A stretch of 64,000 nt of DNA from DATNBU01 sp964476185. GTDB lineage: Bacteria > Desulfobacterota > Binatia > UBA1149 > CAITLU01. Position 1 is the first letter of the stretch; the number at the start of each line of letters is the position of its first letter. This document shows, one piece after another, positions 23,959 through 32,250 of this stretch. The position numbers were made by a program, and so were the translations under genes. The stretch spans positions 1-64,000 of the forward strand of contig CAYYZO010000002.1 of the NCBI GenBank assembly GCA_964476185.1. Direction: 5' to 3'. The notes beneath the pieces were generated by a model. It worked only from the letters and a program-made list of their open reading frames with translations. It was not told where the DNA came from and did no database searches.

Positions 23959-24693
23959 TCAACTCGCGCTTGCGCGCTTCTCCGTCGTCGTTGCGGCCGC
24001 GCCCCGGCAGAAGCAGGAGGCGAGCGGCGGGAAATCCACGTGGCGCGATCGCCGGGCGCCCGTCAGTTCGTAAAGGTGCATCCGTCCCGGCGCGGCGCGT
24101 TCCGGGCGGCGCAGGTACGCGAGCGCCGTGATCGCCTGCATCGAGCCGACCACGCCGGCCACCGGCGCGAGGATGCCGAGCGCCGAGCAGCCCTCGGCGG
24201 ACTCGCTGCCGCCCGCGGGGAACACGCACTCGAGGCACGCCGAACGCCCCGGCACCACGAGCATCCACTGGCCGCCGGTCCGCACGACGCCGCCGTAGAC
24301 GTACGGCACGCCCGCCTCGACCGAGAGGCGGCCGATCAGGAACTTCGTCGCGGGATCGTCCGTGGCGTCGAGGACGAGGTCCGCGCCGGCCACGAGGTCG
24401 GGACCGCTCGCGGCGTCGAAGCGGAGGGGCGCGGCGGCGACGTTCGCGCCGAACTCGCGGGCGAGCCTCGCGGCCGCGGCCTCGACCTTGAGCCGGCCGA
24501 TGTCGGCGTCTTCGTACAGGACCTGGCGCTGCAGGTTCGACAACTCGACCCGGTCGTCGTCGGCGATCGTGATCGCGACGTCCGGCTCCTGCGCGAGCGT
24601 GCGCGAGGCCGCGCAGCCGAGCGCGCCCGCGCCCACCACGAGGATTCGTGGGGAGGGACCGGTCGGGTTCGTGCTTTCGGGCTGCGGGTACAA
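23959..24693 (-). CDS. MoeB/ThiF/HesA-type E1 enzyme lacking the N-terminal arginine-finger segment
   Basis: 244 residues from TTG 24693. Nucleotide motif GAGALG (21-26), DDDRVELSNLQRQ (Arg56), Lys69 and Asp112 in TDD give a complete adenylation site. Cys153-x2-Cys156 and Cys227-x-Cys229 can bind zinc; Cys169 in the EGCSALG loop is the candidate thiol. The family's N-terminal RYxRQ helix is absent: the chain begins 16 residues before the first strand. The TTG start is supported by AGGAAGAGG five nt upstream, which is the 3' arm of the riboswitch terminator. It should adenylate the CysO-like carrier. Confidence 0.85.
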   Translation of the reverse strand: MYPQPESTNPTGPSPRILVVGAGALGCAASRTLAQEPDVAITIADDDRVELSNLQRQVLYEDADIGRLKVEAAAARLAREFGANVAAAPLRFDAASGPDLVAGADLVLDATDDPATKFLIGRLSVEAGVPYVYGGVVRTGGQWMLVVPGRSACLECVFPAGGSESAEGCSALGILAPVAGVVGSMQAITALAYLRRPERAAPGRMHLYELTGARRSRHVDFPPLASCFCRGAAATTTEKRASAS

Positions 24694-24726
24694 AAAAACC
24701 TCTTCCTGTGGACGACAAGGAAGAGG
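24692..24726 (-). terminator. Riboswitch-controlled intrinsic terminator
   Basis: On the minus strand CCTCTTCCT (24726-24718) pairs perfectly with AGGAAGAGG (24707-24699) around a 10-nt loop, followed by seven U (24698-24692). It sits directly after the SAM aptamer. GGAAGA near the aptamer 3' edge (24762-24757) can pair with TCTTCC of the 5' arm as an antiterminator, giving the usual SAM-off switch. The 3' arm also serves as the ribosome site for TTG 24693. Confidence 0.92.
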
Positions 24727-24749
24727 TGCCGCGAAGGAGGGCAGACTCG

Positions 24750-24896
24750 ACCTTATCTTCCACCCCGCGGCGTGATCTCTTCGCGGTGTTTGCCGCGGTC
24801 ACCCGGGGTGAGGGACTTAGCACCAGCACCCATCTCTCGATGGGCCGGTTGCTGTGGCATCGCAGGGCCCTTTCCCTCCGCCACTCTGAATAAGGT
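24750..24896 (-). ncRNA. SAM-I (S-box) riboswitch aptamer
   Basis: Read on the minus strand. P1 is ACCTTAT (24896-24890) paired with ATAAGGT (24756-24750). Between them lie the S-box landmarks in order: CAGAG, GAGGGA, GGCCC, GATGCC, GCAACC, GGTGCTAAGTCC and the closing GAAGATAAG. The promoter start maps onto the 5' side of P1, so the aptamer is the first thing transcribed. Binding of S-adenosylmethionine should favour the following terminator and repress all six downstream genes. Confidence 0.95.
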
Positions 24897-24902
24897 GCGG
24901 TC

Positions 24903-24931
24903 GGTATAGCCGCCGATCCGGCCCGGGTCAA
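24903..24931 (-). promoter_or_regulatory. Sigma70-like promoter of the SAM-riboswitch operon
   Basis: Minus strand: TTGACC (24931-24926), 17-bp spacer, TATACC (24908-24903). The predicted start about 24896 coincides with the first base of riboswitch P1, which strongly supports the assignment. Confidence 0.8.
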
Positions 24932-25163
24932 GGCGGGATCCGGCGCGGATCGGCAACCCGGACCCGTCCCCGTCGATCCCGAATGTCTCGCGGGCACGGG
25001 CCTTTGGCACGGACCGGCCGGCACGGACCGCCTCGCGTCGTTTCCTGGCGTCCGCTTCTGGCGTGACGCTCGACCGAGGGCGGTCGCGACGCATCGGCCG
25101 CCGGGTTTCGCCCTGCACCGCGGATCTTTTTCCGTCGTCGCGCCCGTGGAACGATCACGGGTC

Positions 25164-25910
25164 ATGACGACTCCCCGCACGAGCCGGCGCATCCCCCTCG
25201 AAGGCGCCTACAACTTCCGCGACCTCGGCGGCCTGCCGGCCGGCGACCGGCGCGTCCGCGAGCGCCGCGTGTTCCGTTCGGACCGGCTGACGAGGCTGTC
25301 CGCGGCCGACGTCGAGTTGCTCGAGGGCTTCGGGATCGGGCGCGTCTTCGACCTTCGCAGCGATCTCGAGCTCGCCCAGGACGGCCCGGGCGACTTCTCC
25401 TCGGCCTCCGGCCGTCATGTCCACCGCCCGCTCGTGAGGGTGTCGCTCAGCCTGACGGACTCGCGCATCGACTGGGAGAAGGTCGACCTGCAGAACCGCT
25501 ACCTCGAGATGCTCGACGAGGGGGCGCAGGTGATCCGGGAGGTGCTCGAGCACATCGCCGGCGACGACGGGACGGCGACGGTCTTCCACTGCACGGGAGG
25601 CAAGGACCGGACCGGCGTGCTCGCGGCCGTGCTGCTGCGAACGCTCGGCGTCGACGACGAAGTGATCGTCGAGGACTACGCGATCTCCGAGAAACACCTC
25701 GAGCCGTTCGTCGAGGCTTCGCGCACGTTCATGGAGAGCGAGGGCTACGATCCGCAGATCGTCCTCTACCTTTGCGGCAGCCCGGCCGATCGCATGGCCA
25801 GGATGCTCGCGGACATGGACGCTCGCTGGGGATCGGTCGAGGGCTACCTCGCCTGGACGGGCATGGCCGAGCGCACCTTCGAGCGACTGCGCGAACGGCT
25901 GCTCGCCTGA
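25164..25910 (+). CDS. Tyrosine-protein phosphatase (PF13350 type)
   Basis: 248 residues from ATG 25164 (GTG 25146 also in frame). The opening IPLEGAYNFRDLGGLP is the typical start of this dual-specificity-like family. The P-loop HCTGGKDRTG has the Cys-x5-Arg active site, with Asp residues nearby for acid catalysis. No signal peptide: cytoplasmic. Relatives remove phosphate from tyrosine, inositides or nucleoside phosphates. It stands alone between divergent and convergent neighbours, about 260 bp from the riboswitch promoter. Confidence 0.88.
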   Translation: MTTPRTSRRIPLEGAYNFRDLGGLPAGDRRVRERRVFRSDRLTRLSAADVELLEGFGIGRVFDLRSDLELAQDGPGDFSSASGRHVHRPLVRVSLSLTDSRIDWEKVDLQNRYLEMLDEGAQVIREVLEHIAGDDGTATVFHCTGGKDRTGVLAAVLLRTLGVDDEVIVEDYAISEKHLEPFVEASRTFMESEGYDPQIVLYLCGSPADRMARMLADMDARWGSVEGYLAWTGMAERTFERLRERLLA

Positions 25911-25943
25911 CGCCGGCCGCCGCCCCGTCCCCGCCAGAGCCTG

Positions 25944-26825
25944 CTAAGGGACGTTGCCGCTTTCGGCGACCCGGCCCGCTTCCGCTTCGAGCTGCTTCGC
26001 GCGTTCGACCGCGGCCTGCTCCTCGCGTGCGCGGTCGTCCTGCGATTGCGCCTCGGCCTGGATCTCCTTCGCGCGCTCGGCCGAGATCTCGGCGGCGTGT
26101 TCGGCCGCCTGCTCGGTCGCCGCGACCTCGATCTTCTTCAGCCGCTCGGCCGCGCGCGAGGCGCTCTCGGTCGTCGGGTACTTCTCCATCGCGTATCGGT
26201 AGCGGCCCGCGGCCGCGTCCATGCGCTTGCGGTCGCGATAGTAGTCCCCGATCGCGATCTCGTGCGCGGCCAGGTTCTCGCGCGCCTGCTGCTGGCGGAA
26301 CGTCGCCATGTCGGCGTAGAGCGTGTTCGGGAACTCGCTCGCGACCTTCTTGAACTGCAGCAGCGCCTGGTCCGAGGCGGTCGGGTCGCGGTCGGCCGCC
26401 TTGGCCTGCTCGAGCCAGCACATCGCGCTGGTGTAGCTCACGAACGGCAGGAGCGGGCTGACCGGGTAGAGACGCTCGAAGTCGTTGAACGCGGCGATGG
26501 CCTGGCCGTACTCCTTCTTCAGGTAGTACGCGTAGGCGATGTTGAGGCTCGCGATCTCGGCTTTTTCCGAGAACGGATACTCCTCGAGCAGCTTCTTGTA
26601 GTTCTCGATCGCGGTCGAGTAGGCCTCGTCCTCGAGCGCGAGCGAGGCTTCGCGGAACAGGTCGGTCTCCGGCTGCATCTCCGGTGCGCCGCACGCCGAC
26701 GCGAAACTGGCGGCGAACGCGAGGGCCAGCGCAGCGGGGACGCGTCGTCGGCGGGGGACGGCGAACGGGCGGCGATCGGACGGGCCGTGCACGCGACGGC
26801 CGGAGCGGGGCGCGGAAGTGCTCAT
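25944..26825 (-). CDS. BamD-like TPR lipoprotein
   Basis: 293 residues from ATG 26825. Basic n-region, hydrophobic ALALAFAASFASAC and a lipobox Cys (about residue 32) predict a lipoprotein. TPR repeats follow (FREASLALEDEAYSTAIENYKKLLEEYPFS is split over about 45-74, then LNIAYAYYLKKEYGQAI), characteristic of BamD/ComL in the outer-membrane assembly machine. The C-terminal 80 residues form a Glu/Ala/Arg-rich coiled-coil extension not present in short BamD proteins. Alternative: a YbgF-like TPR protein. Confidence 0.75.
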   Translation of the reverse strand: MSTSAPRSGRRVHGPSDRRPFAVPRRRRVPAALALAFAASFASACGAPEMQPETDLFREASLALEDEAYSTAIENYKKLLEEYPFSEKAEIASLNIAYAYYLKKEYGQAIAAFNDFERLYPVSPLLPFVSYTSAMCWLEQAKAADRDPTASDQALLQFKKVASEFPNTLYADMATFRQQQARENLAAHEIAIGDYYRDRKRMDAAAGRYRYAMEKYPTTESASRAAERLKKIEVAATEQAAEHAAEISAERAKEIQAEAQSQDDRAREEQAAVERAKQLEAEAGRVAESGNVP

Positions 26826-26974
26826 CGCGGCGCAGGGTAGCGGCGGCCGTTCGGTGGGTAAACCTCGCCCCTGCGCGCTCCCGCGTCCCGGGCGCGCCGC
26901 CTCCGGTCGGCGCGGAGCGGTCCGCGATCGGGGCCGATTGCCTGTGCGGGACCCGGCGGGCAAGGTCGACGCGC

Positions 26975-27940
26975 TTGATCGACGTCCCGCTTCAGTTCGT
27001 GGTCGGCAAGGGCGGTGTCGGGAAATCGACGTTGACGGCCGCGCTCGCGCTCGAGGCGGCGGGGCGGGGACTGCGCACCCTCGTGATCGAGTTCGGGGGC
27101 CACGGAGGCGTCGCCCGCCTGTTCGGCATCGACGATCCCGCGCCCGGCGTGCCGAGCGTCGTGGCCCCGCGGGTGACCGCGCTCTCGCTCGAAGGCGACG
27201 AGGCGCTCGCCGAATACCTTCGCCTGGTCGTGCCGATCAAGCGCGTGCTGTCGGCCGTGTTCTCGAGCCGGCTCTATCGCGTGTTCGTCGCCGGCGCGCC
27301 GGGCCTCAAGGAACTCATGACCGTCGGCAAGGTCTGGTACGAGGCCGACCGCCGGCTCGGCGACGGCGAGCCGGTCTGGCAGCGCATCTTCGTCGACGCC
27401 GGGGCGTCGGGGCACAGCCTGCAGTACCTGCAGATGCCGGCCGCGGCCGCGGCGACGTTCAAGACCGGCCTCGTGCACCGCGAAGCCGTGCGCGTGCAGT
27501 CGATGCTCGTCGATCCGGAGCGAACCTGCGTGCACGTCGTCGCGATCCCGGAAGAGCTCCCGGTCACCGAAGCCGGCCAGATCGTCGGCAAGCTGCGCGG
27601 CCCGGTGGGCCTCCCGCTCGGCACGCTGTTCGTGAACCGCTGCCGCGCGCTCGCGCCGCGCGGGGCGCCGCAGGCCGTCGCGTCGCTCGGCCGGCTCGAC
27701 CTTCCGGAGCCGGAGCGCTCGCTGGTCGAGGTCGCCCGGGACGCCGCCGAAGCGGCGCTCGAGTGGGAGCAGGTGCAGGAAGCGGCGATCGCGCGCCTCG
27801 AGCAGGAAACCGGCCTTCGGGCCGAGCGCCTTCCGCTGCTCGTGCGCGAGGAGTTCGCGCTGCGCGAGGCCGGGGAACTCGCCGGCCTGCTCGCCCTTCG
27901 CCGCCGGCGCGGCGAGGCCGGCGGGGAGGCGCGTCCGTGA
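26975..27940 (+). CDS. Get3/ArsA-type ATPase, first of a pair, altered switch I
   Basis: 321 residues from TTG 26975 with a weak AAGG upstream; no better start lies before the P-loop. Deviant Walker A GKGGVGKST is at residues 11-19. The switch I position, normally DxDPAHS, reads EFGGHGGV, so the conserved catalytic Asp is missing. Switch II-like FVDAGASGHSL is kept. GTGA overlap with the second ATPase shows obligate co-expression. Paired anion-transporting-type ATPases occur in several phyla; cargo (tail-anchored proteins, anions or others) is not known here. This subunit may be structural or regulatory. Confidence 0.82.
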   Translation: MIDVPLQFVVGKGGVGKSTLTAALALEAAGRGLRTLVIEFGGHGGVARLFGIDDPAPGVPSVVAPRVTALSLEGDEALAEYLRLVVPIKRVLSAVFSSRLYRVFVAGAPGLKELMTVGKVWYEADRRLGDGEPVWQRIFVDAGASGHSLQYLQMPAAAAATFKTGLVHREAVRVQSMLVDPERTCVHVVAIPEELPVTEAGQIVGKLRGPVGLPLGTLFVNRCRALAPRGAPQAVASLGRLDLPEPERSLVEVARDAAEAALEWEQVQEAAIARLEQETGLRAERLPLLVREEFALREAGELAGLLALRRRRGEAGGEARP

Positions 27941-29109
27941 GCGTCGGGGAACTGCTGCGCCGCAGCCGCATCCTCGTCTGCGTCGGGAGCGGCGGGGTCG
28001 GCAAGACGACGATCGCCGCCGCGCTCGCGCTCGAGGCGGCGCTCGAGGGGCGTCGCGCGATGGTGCTGACGATCGACCCGGCCAGGCGCCTCGCCGACGC
28101 GCTCGGCGTCGCGGAGTTGAAGCAGGGCGGGGAGGTGATCTCCGCCGGGCGTTTCGCGGAGGCGGGCCTCGAGCCGCGCGCCGAGCTCGCGGCGGGCATG
28201 CTCGACCAGACGAGCGCGTGGGACGAATTCATCGCGCGTCATTCGCCGACGCCGGACGTGCGCGACACGATCCTCGCCAATCCGTTCTACCAGAACCTCT
28301 CGCGCTCGTTCGCGGGGTCGACCGAATACATGGCCATCGAGGAGCTGTCGCGCATCGAGGAGAGCGGGAGCTACGACGTGATCGTGCTCGACACGCCGCC
28401 TTCGCGTCACGCGCTCGACTTCCTCGAGGCGCCGCGGCGCCTCGAGGAGTTCTTCGACCGCAGCGTGCTCGGCTGGCTGGCGGTGCCGGCTTCGGCCGGC
28501 TGGTCCGCGTGGAAGACCGCCAGCCGCAGCGCCCGTTTCGTGTTCGAGCGGATCGAGGACGCGACGGGACTGCAGGCGCTCACCGAGATCTCCTCGTTCT
28601 TCGCGGCGATCGAGAGCCTCGTCGACGGCGTGACCGAGCGCAGCCGCCGGGTGCGCGCCCTGCTGCAGGCGCCGACCACGTCGTTCGTGCTCGTCACCGG
28701 ACCCGACGAGCAGGTGCTCGAGGACGCCGAGGGACTCGTCGCGCGGATGGCCGACCTCGGGGTGACGCTGCGCGGGGTCGTGATGAACCGCCTGCAGGAC
28801 GCGCGCGGAGTCGAGGATCCCGGCGGCATCGTGCGCGACCACGCGCTGCGCGAGGACGGGGAGAACGACGGCCCGCTAGCGCGGCTTCGCGACGCGCTGG
28901 TCGCGTCCGGGATCGACCTCGAGGTCGCGACCTGGATGGTCGGGACCGCCCGCGAGCGCCTCGTGCAGGCCGCGTCGCAGGGGGTGCGGCGCGAGGTCTT
29001 CGAGTCCGCCTTGCCGGCGGGCGTCGAAGTCAGCGCGGTCTACGAGCAGCGTCGCGACGTGCACGACCTTCGCGGGCTCGCGGAGATCGCGGCCGCGCTG
29101 GTCGCGTGA
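27937..29109 (+). CDS. Get3/ArsA-type ATPase, second of a pair, canonical site
   Basis: 390 residues from GTG 27937, overlapping the first ATPase stop. Walker A GSGGVGKTT (17-25), switch I TIDPARRLADALG and switch II VLDTPPSRHALDFLEAP are all conserved. A helical insert (about 95-190) with STEYMAIEEL would form the client groove in Get3. Probably forms a heterodimer with the preceding altered subunit (inference from overlap and complementary motifs). Confidence 0.88.
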   Translation: MSVGELLRRSRILVCVGSGGVGKTTIAAALALEAALEGRRAMVLTIDPARRLADALGVAELKQGGEVISAGRFAEAGLEPRAELAAGMLDQTSAWDEFIARHSPTPDVRDTILANPFYQNLSRSFAGSTEYMAIEELSRIEESGSYDVIVLDTPPSRHALDFLEAPRRLEEFFDRSVLGWLAVPASAGWSAWKTASRSARFVFERIEDATGLQALTEISSFFAAIESLVDGVTERSRRVRALLQAPTTSFVLVTGPDEQVLEDAEGLVARMADLGVTLRGVVMNRLQDARGVEDPGGIVRDHALREDGENDGPLARLRDALVASGIDLEVATWMVGTARERLVQAASQGVRREVFESALPAGVEVSAVYEQRRDVHDLRGLAEIAAALVA

Positions 29110-29212
29110 GGGGCCTCCGCAGGGCGTGGCGCCGACCGCCCCCGGGGACGGCGCGCCCCGGGATGGTCGTAATCGCGGCGCTCGTGGCTATGGGGGTGTC
29201 GGGCGTCTGAGC

Positions 29213-30511
29213 ATGGATCTGTCCCCCGAACTGCAGGTGGTCCGCGACTTCTTCATCGCGCTGATGATCGGTGCGCTCGTGGGCGTCGAGCGCGAGAAGC
29301 GCAGGGCGGAGAGGCGCAAGGCCGAGAATCTCGACGTCTCGTTCGGCGGCCTGCGCACGTTCATCCTGTTCGCCGAAGCGGGTGCGGTTTCCGCGTGGCT
29401 GTCGCTGCAGCTCGGCTCGCCCCTGCTCTTCGTCGTGACGGTGGTGGCCGTGGCTGCCGTCGTCGCGATCGCCTACGTGCTCGAGAGCCGCGTGCGCCCG
29501 GATTCGCTCGGGCTGACGACGGAACTGGCCGCGATCGCCGTCTGCCTGCTCGGCGGCGCGGTGATGTACGGGCACGCGGAGGTCGCGGTCGCGCTCGGGA
29601 TCGTCACGGCTTCGCTGCTCGCCTTCAAGCAGCCGCTGCACGGCCTCGTCGACAAGCTGGGGATGAGCGACATCTATGCCGTCCTGAAGCTGCTGATCGC
29701 GACGTTCATCGTGCTTCCGGTGCTGCCGCACGGGCCGGTCGACCCCTGGGGAGCGATCCACCCCCAGGAGCTGTGGCTGCTGGTGATCGTGATCTCGGGG
29801 CTCTCGCTGGCCGGATACGTCGCGGTGCGCTGGTTCGGGCGAGCGCGCGGGACGGTGCTGACCGGAGTCGCCGGCGGCCTGGCATCCTCCACCGCCGTCA
29901 GCGTCGCCTTCGCCCGCGAGAGCTCGAGCGACGGGCAGCAGGCGTCGGTCGACGCGCTCGCGGCGGGCATCCTCGCCTCATGGGCGGTCATGTTCGCGCG
30001 CATCGTCGCCGTCGTGGCGATCGCCAACGCCGATCTCGTGGGCTCGCTGGCCCCGTCGTGCCTGGCGATGGCCGCGATCTCGGCGATCGCCTCGGCGTGG
30101 TTCTTCGTCCTGCACGGGCGCAGGCGCCGGCGGGAGAGCGAGGGGTCCGACGTGCCGATGGAGAACCCGTTCAGCCTCTGGGCGGCGATGAAGTTCAGCG
30201 CGGTCTTCGCCGTCGTGCTTCTCGTCGTCGAACTCGTCGATCGCGAGTTCGAGAAGGAGGGGCTCTACGTCGTGGCGGCGCTGGCCGGCCTGACCGACGT
30301 GGACGCGATCACGCTGTCGATGGCGCGGGGCGCGCCGGCCGACGCCGGGACGGGGCTCGTGGTCGGGACGATCCTCGTCGCGGCGATCTCGAACACGGTC
30401 GCGAAGTACGCGACCGTCGCGGCGCTCGGCAGCGCGCAACTGCGCCGCCGCCTGATCGCTCCGGCGCTGGCGCTCGTCGCGGCCGGCGTCGTCGCGGTCG
30501 TGCTCGCGTAG
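29213..30511 (+). CDS. MgtC/SapB-DUF4010 integral membrane protein
   Basis: 432 residues from ATG 29213. An N-terminal MgtC/SapB-like part (FFIALMIGALVGVEREK, then SFGGLRTFILFA) is followed by a DUF4010 half rich in membrane segments, with about 10-12 segments in total. The motif GLTDVDAITLSMAR near residue 360 is typical of DUF4010. Function is poorly known; MgtC relatives influence Mg2+/phosphate homeostasis. It follows the Get3-like pair by 103 bp. Confidence 0.85.
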   Translation: MDLSPELQVVRDFFIALMIGALVGVEREKRRAERRKAENLDVSFGGLRTFILFAEAGAVSAWLSLQLGSPLLFVVTVVAVAAVVAIAYVLESRVRPDSLGLTTELAAIAVCLLGGAVMYGHAEVAVALGIVTASLLAFKQPLHGLVDKLGMSDIYAVLKLLIATFIVLPVLPHGPVDPWGAIHPQELWLLVIVISGLSLAGYVAVRWFGRARGTVLTGVAGGLASSTAVSVAFARESSSDGQQASVDALAAGILASWAVMFARIVAVVAIANADLVGSLAPSCLAMAAISAIASAWFFVLHGRRRRRESEGSDVPMENPFSLWAAMKFSAVFAVVLLVVELVDREFEKEGLYVVAALAGLTDVDAITLSMARGAPADAGTGLVVGTILVAAISNTVAKYATVAALGSAQLRRRLIAPALALVAAGVVAVVLA

Positions 30512-30597
30512 CATCCACGGTCGGCGGTCGGGCGCTGCGTCACCGGTCCCCGCGCGAACGCGCACGGCTGGCAGCGACGCTTCCGCGGCCCGTCGGG

Positions 30598-31812
30598 TCA
30601 GTTCCCGGTGGCGTCGTCGCGTGCGCCGGCTTCCGGCGCCTCGAGCGATTTCTCGACGGCGCGTCGCAGGGCGTCGACCATGTCGGCGTCCTTGCCTTCG
30701 GCCTCGAGCATCTTCGCGCGCAGGCTCTCGATGATCGCGCCCTCGCGTCCGCTCGCTCCATCGAGCTCCGTGAGCACGGCTTGGGCTTCGACGTTCCGGC
30801 CCAGCCGCACGAGCAGGGCCGCGTGATGCAGCGCGAGGTCGTGGGCGGTCGGGTGGAGGCGGCGCAGTCGGCGGTACATCCGCAGCAGGCGGCTCGGACT
30901 GGCCTCGAGGGAGTCGTCGAGCGCGCGCAGCGTCTCCGCGGCCGGGCGCCGCTTGGCCGCTCGCCACAGCACGCGGACCGCCGCGCGCCTACGGCCCTTG
31001 TCCGCGAGCATCGCGGCGCGGCCCGTGGCGGCGGCGGGCCACGACGGGTCCATCGCGAGCACCGCGCGCAGCGCGACCTCGCGTTCGGCCGAGTCCCCGC
31101 TGTCGGCCGCCAGCATGCGGACCTCGATCAGGCGCTGCTTCTCCCCGGCGTCGAGCGGCTGCAGGTCGACGAGCCTTTGCTGCGCGACCTCGGCGCGCGG
31201 CCACCAGCCGAGGGCGACGAGGCTGTCGCGCAGGAGGCGATGCAGTTCCACGCTGGTCGGCAGCTTCTCGACGGCGCGCTCCAGCATCGCCACCGCGCCG
31301 GCGTCGTCGCCGAGGGCGCGATGGCAGCGTCCGAGCGCGTGCAGGAGGCGCGGGTCGTCGCCGAACTCGCGACGCGAGTCCTCGAGGTGGGTGCGTGCAT
31401 CCGCCGGCCGCCCCTCGGCCAGGAACGCCTCGCCGTAGTCGATTGCGTCGTCGAGCACCGCGCCGGCCCCGGTGGCGGTCTTGGCGAGCAGCGCCCTGGC
31501 CTGCGCGTAGCGCCCGGCGAGCATGCACGAGCGCGCCTCGGAGCGCCGCGCCGCCGCGCGCTCGGACGCCCGCAGCGCCCGCAGCAGCTTCCACTGTCGC
31601 AGCGCCCAGTGGCTCTCGCGCGCGAGCAGCACGAGGAACACGAGCAACGCCCCCGCCACCGTCGCGCCGACGATGAGCCAGGCCAGCGGCAGCGTGAGCT
31701 CCTGCGTGGGTCCCCATCGCAGCGTGGTCGGCTGGGAGTTGAAGTAGACGAGCGAGGCGACGCTGCCGATGAGCGCGATGGCCGCGACGAACATGAGGCT
31801 GCGCCGGAGCAT
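30598..31812 (-). CDS. LapA-domain TPR membrane protein
   Basis: 404 residues from ATG 31812, 5 nt after the rsfS stop. Two N-terminal membrane segments (about 5-24 and 42-64, spaced as in LapA/DUF1049: YFNSQPTTLRWGPTQELTLPLAWLIV is split over these) are followed by TPR repeats to the end. In enteric bacteria LapA and LapB are separate; LapB is a TPR adaptor that steers LpxC proteolysis. A single protein with both features may be a fused analogue, but the helical repeats are diverged and this is inference. Last gene of the rplU operon. Confidence 0.65.
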   Translation of the reverse strand: MLRRSLMFVAAIALIGSVASLVYFNSQPTTLRWGPTQELTLPLAWLIVGATVAGALLVFLVLLARESHWALRQWKLLRALRASERAAARRSEARSCMLAGRYAQARALLAKTATGAGAVLDDAIDYGEAFLAEGRPADARTHLEDSRREFGDDPRLLHALGRCHRALGDDAGAVAMLERAVEKLPTSVELHRLLRDSLVALGWWPRAEVAQQRLVDLQPLDAGEKQRLIEVRMLAADSGDSAEREVALRAVLAMDPSWPAAATGRAAMLADKGRRRAAVRVLWRAAKRRPAAETLRALDDSLEASPSRLLRMYRRLRRLHPTAHDLALHHAALLVRLGRNVEAQAVLTELDGASGREGAIIESLRAKMLEAEGKDADMVDALRRAVEKSLEAPEAGARDDATGN

Positions 31813-31817
31813 GACGA

Positions 31818-32231
31818 TCAGGCCCCGGCGCTGCGGCGGCGTCCGCCGGCTTTCTTCGGTTCGGCGGCGGGCGGGCCTTCGCCGTGTCTCCATTGCGGCG
31901 CGAGGTTCCAGAGGCGCTCGAGGTCGTAGATCTTGCGTACTCCCTCCTGGAACACGTGGACCACGACCGGGCCGTAGTCGAGCACGGCCCACTGGGAGTT
32001 CTCGAGGCCCTCGACCGCGATCGGCTTGCGCGCGAGGCGCTCCTGCACGCCTTCGACGATGCGGTCGCAGATCGACTCGACCTGGATGTGGGATCGGCCG
32101 CTCGCGATCACGAAGTAGTCCGCCACCGAGCTGACCTCGCGCAGGTCCAGCACGACGATCTCGAGCGCCTTGCCGTCGTCGGCGAGATCGGCGGCTGCCG
32201 TGGCCAGTTCGCGGGACGTGTCGTTCTTCAT
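31818..32231 (-). CDS. rsfS: Ribosome silencing factor RsfS
   Basis: 137 residues with the full RsfS/Iojap domain: LREVSSVADYFVIASGRSHIQVESI and GPVVVHVFQEGVRKIYDLERLW (each part of longer matches) bind ribosomal protein uL14 and block subunit joining in starvation. The C-terminal 20 residues are a short basic/Pro tail. It sits 19 nt after nadD, the usual neighbour. Confidence 0.95.
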   Translation of the reverse strand: MKNDTSRELATAAADLADDGKALEIVVLDLREVSSVADYFVIASGRSHIQVESICDRIVEGVQERLARKPIAVEGLENSQWAVLDYGPVVVHVFQEGVRKIYDLERLWNLAPQWRHGEGPPAAEPKKAGGRRRSAGA

Positions 32232-32250
32232 GCGTGGTTCCGCGTGCGGC

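Noticed and set aside
24648..24893. Plus-strand frame across the riboswitch
   Set aside because: It is antisense to a fully conserved SAM-I aptamer and terminator and has no coding signature.
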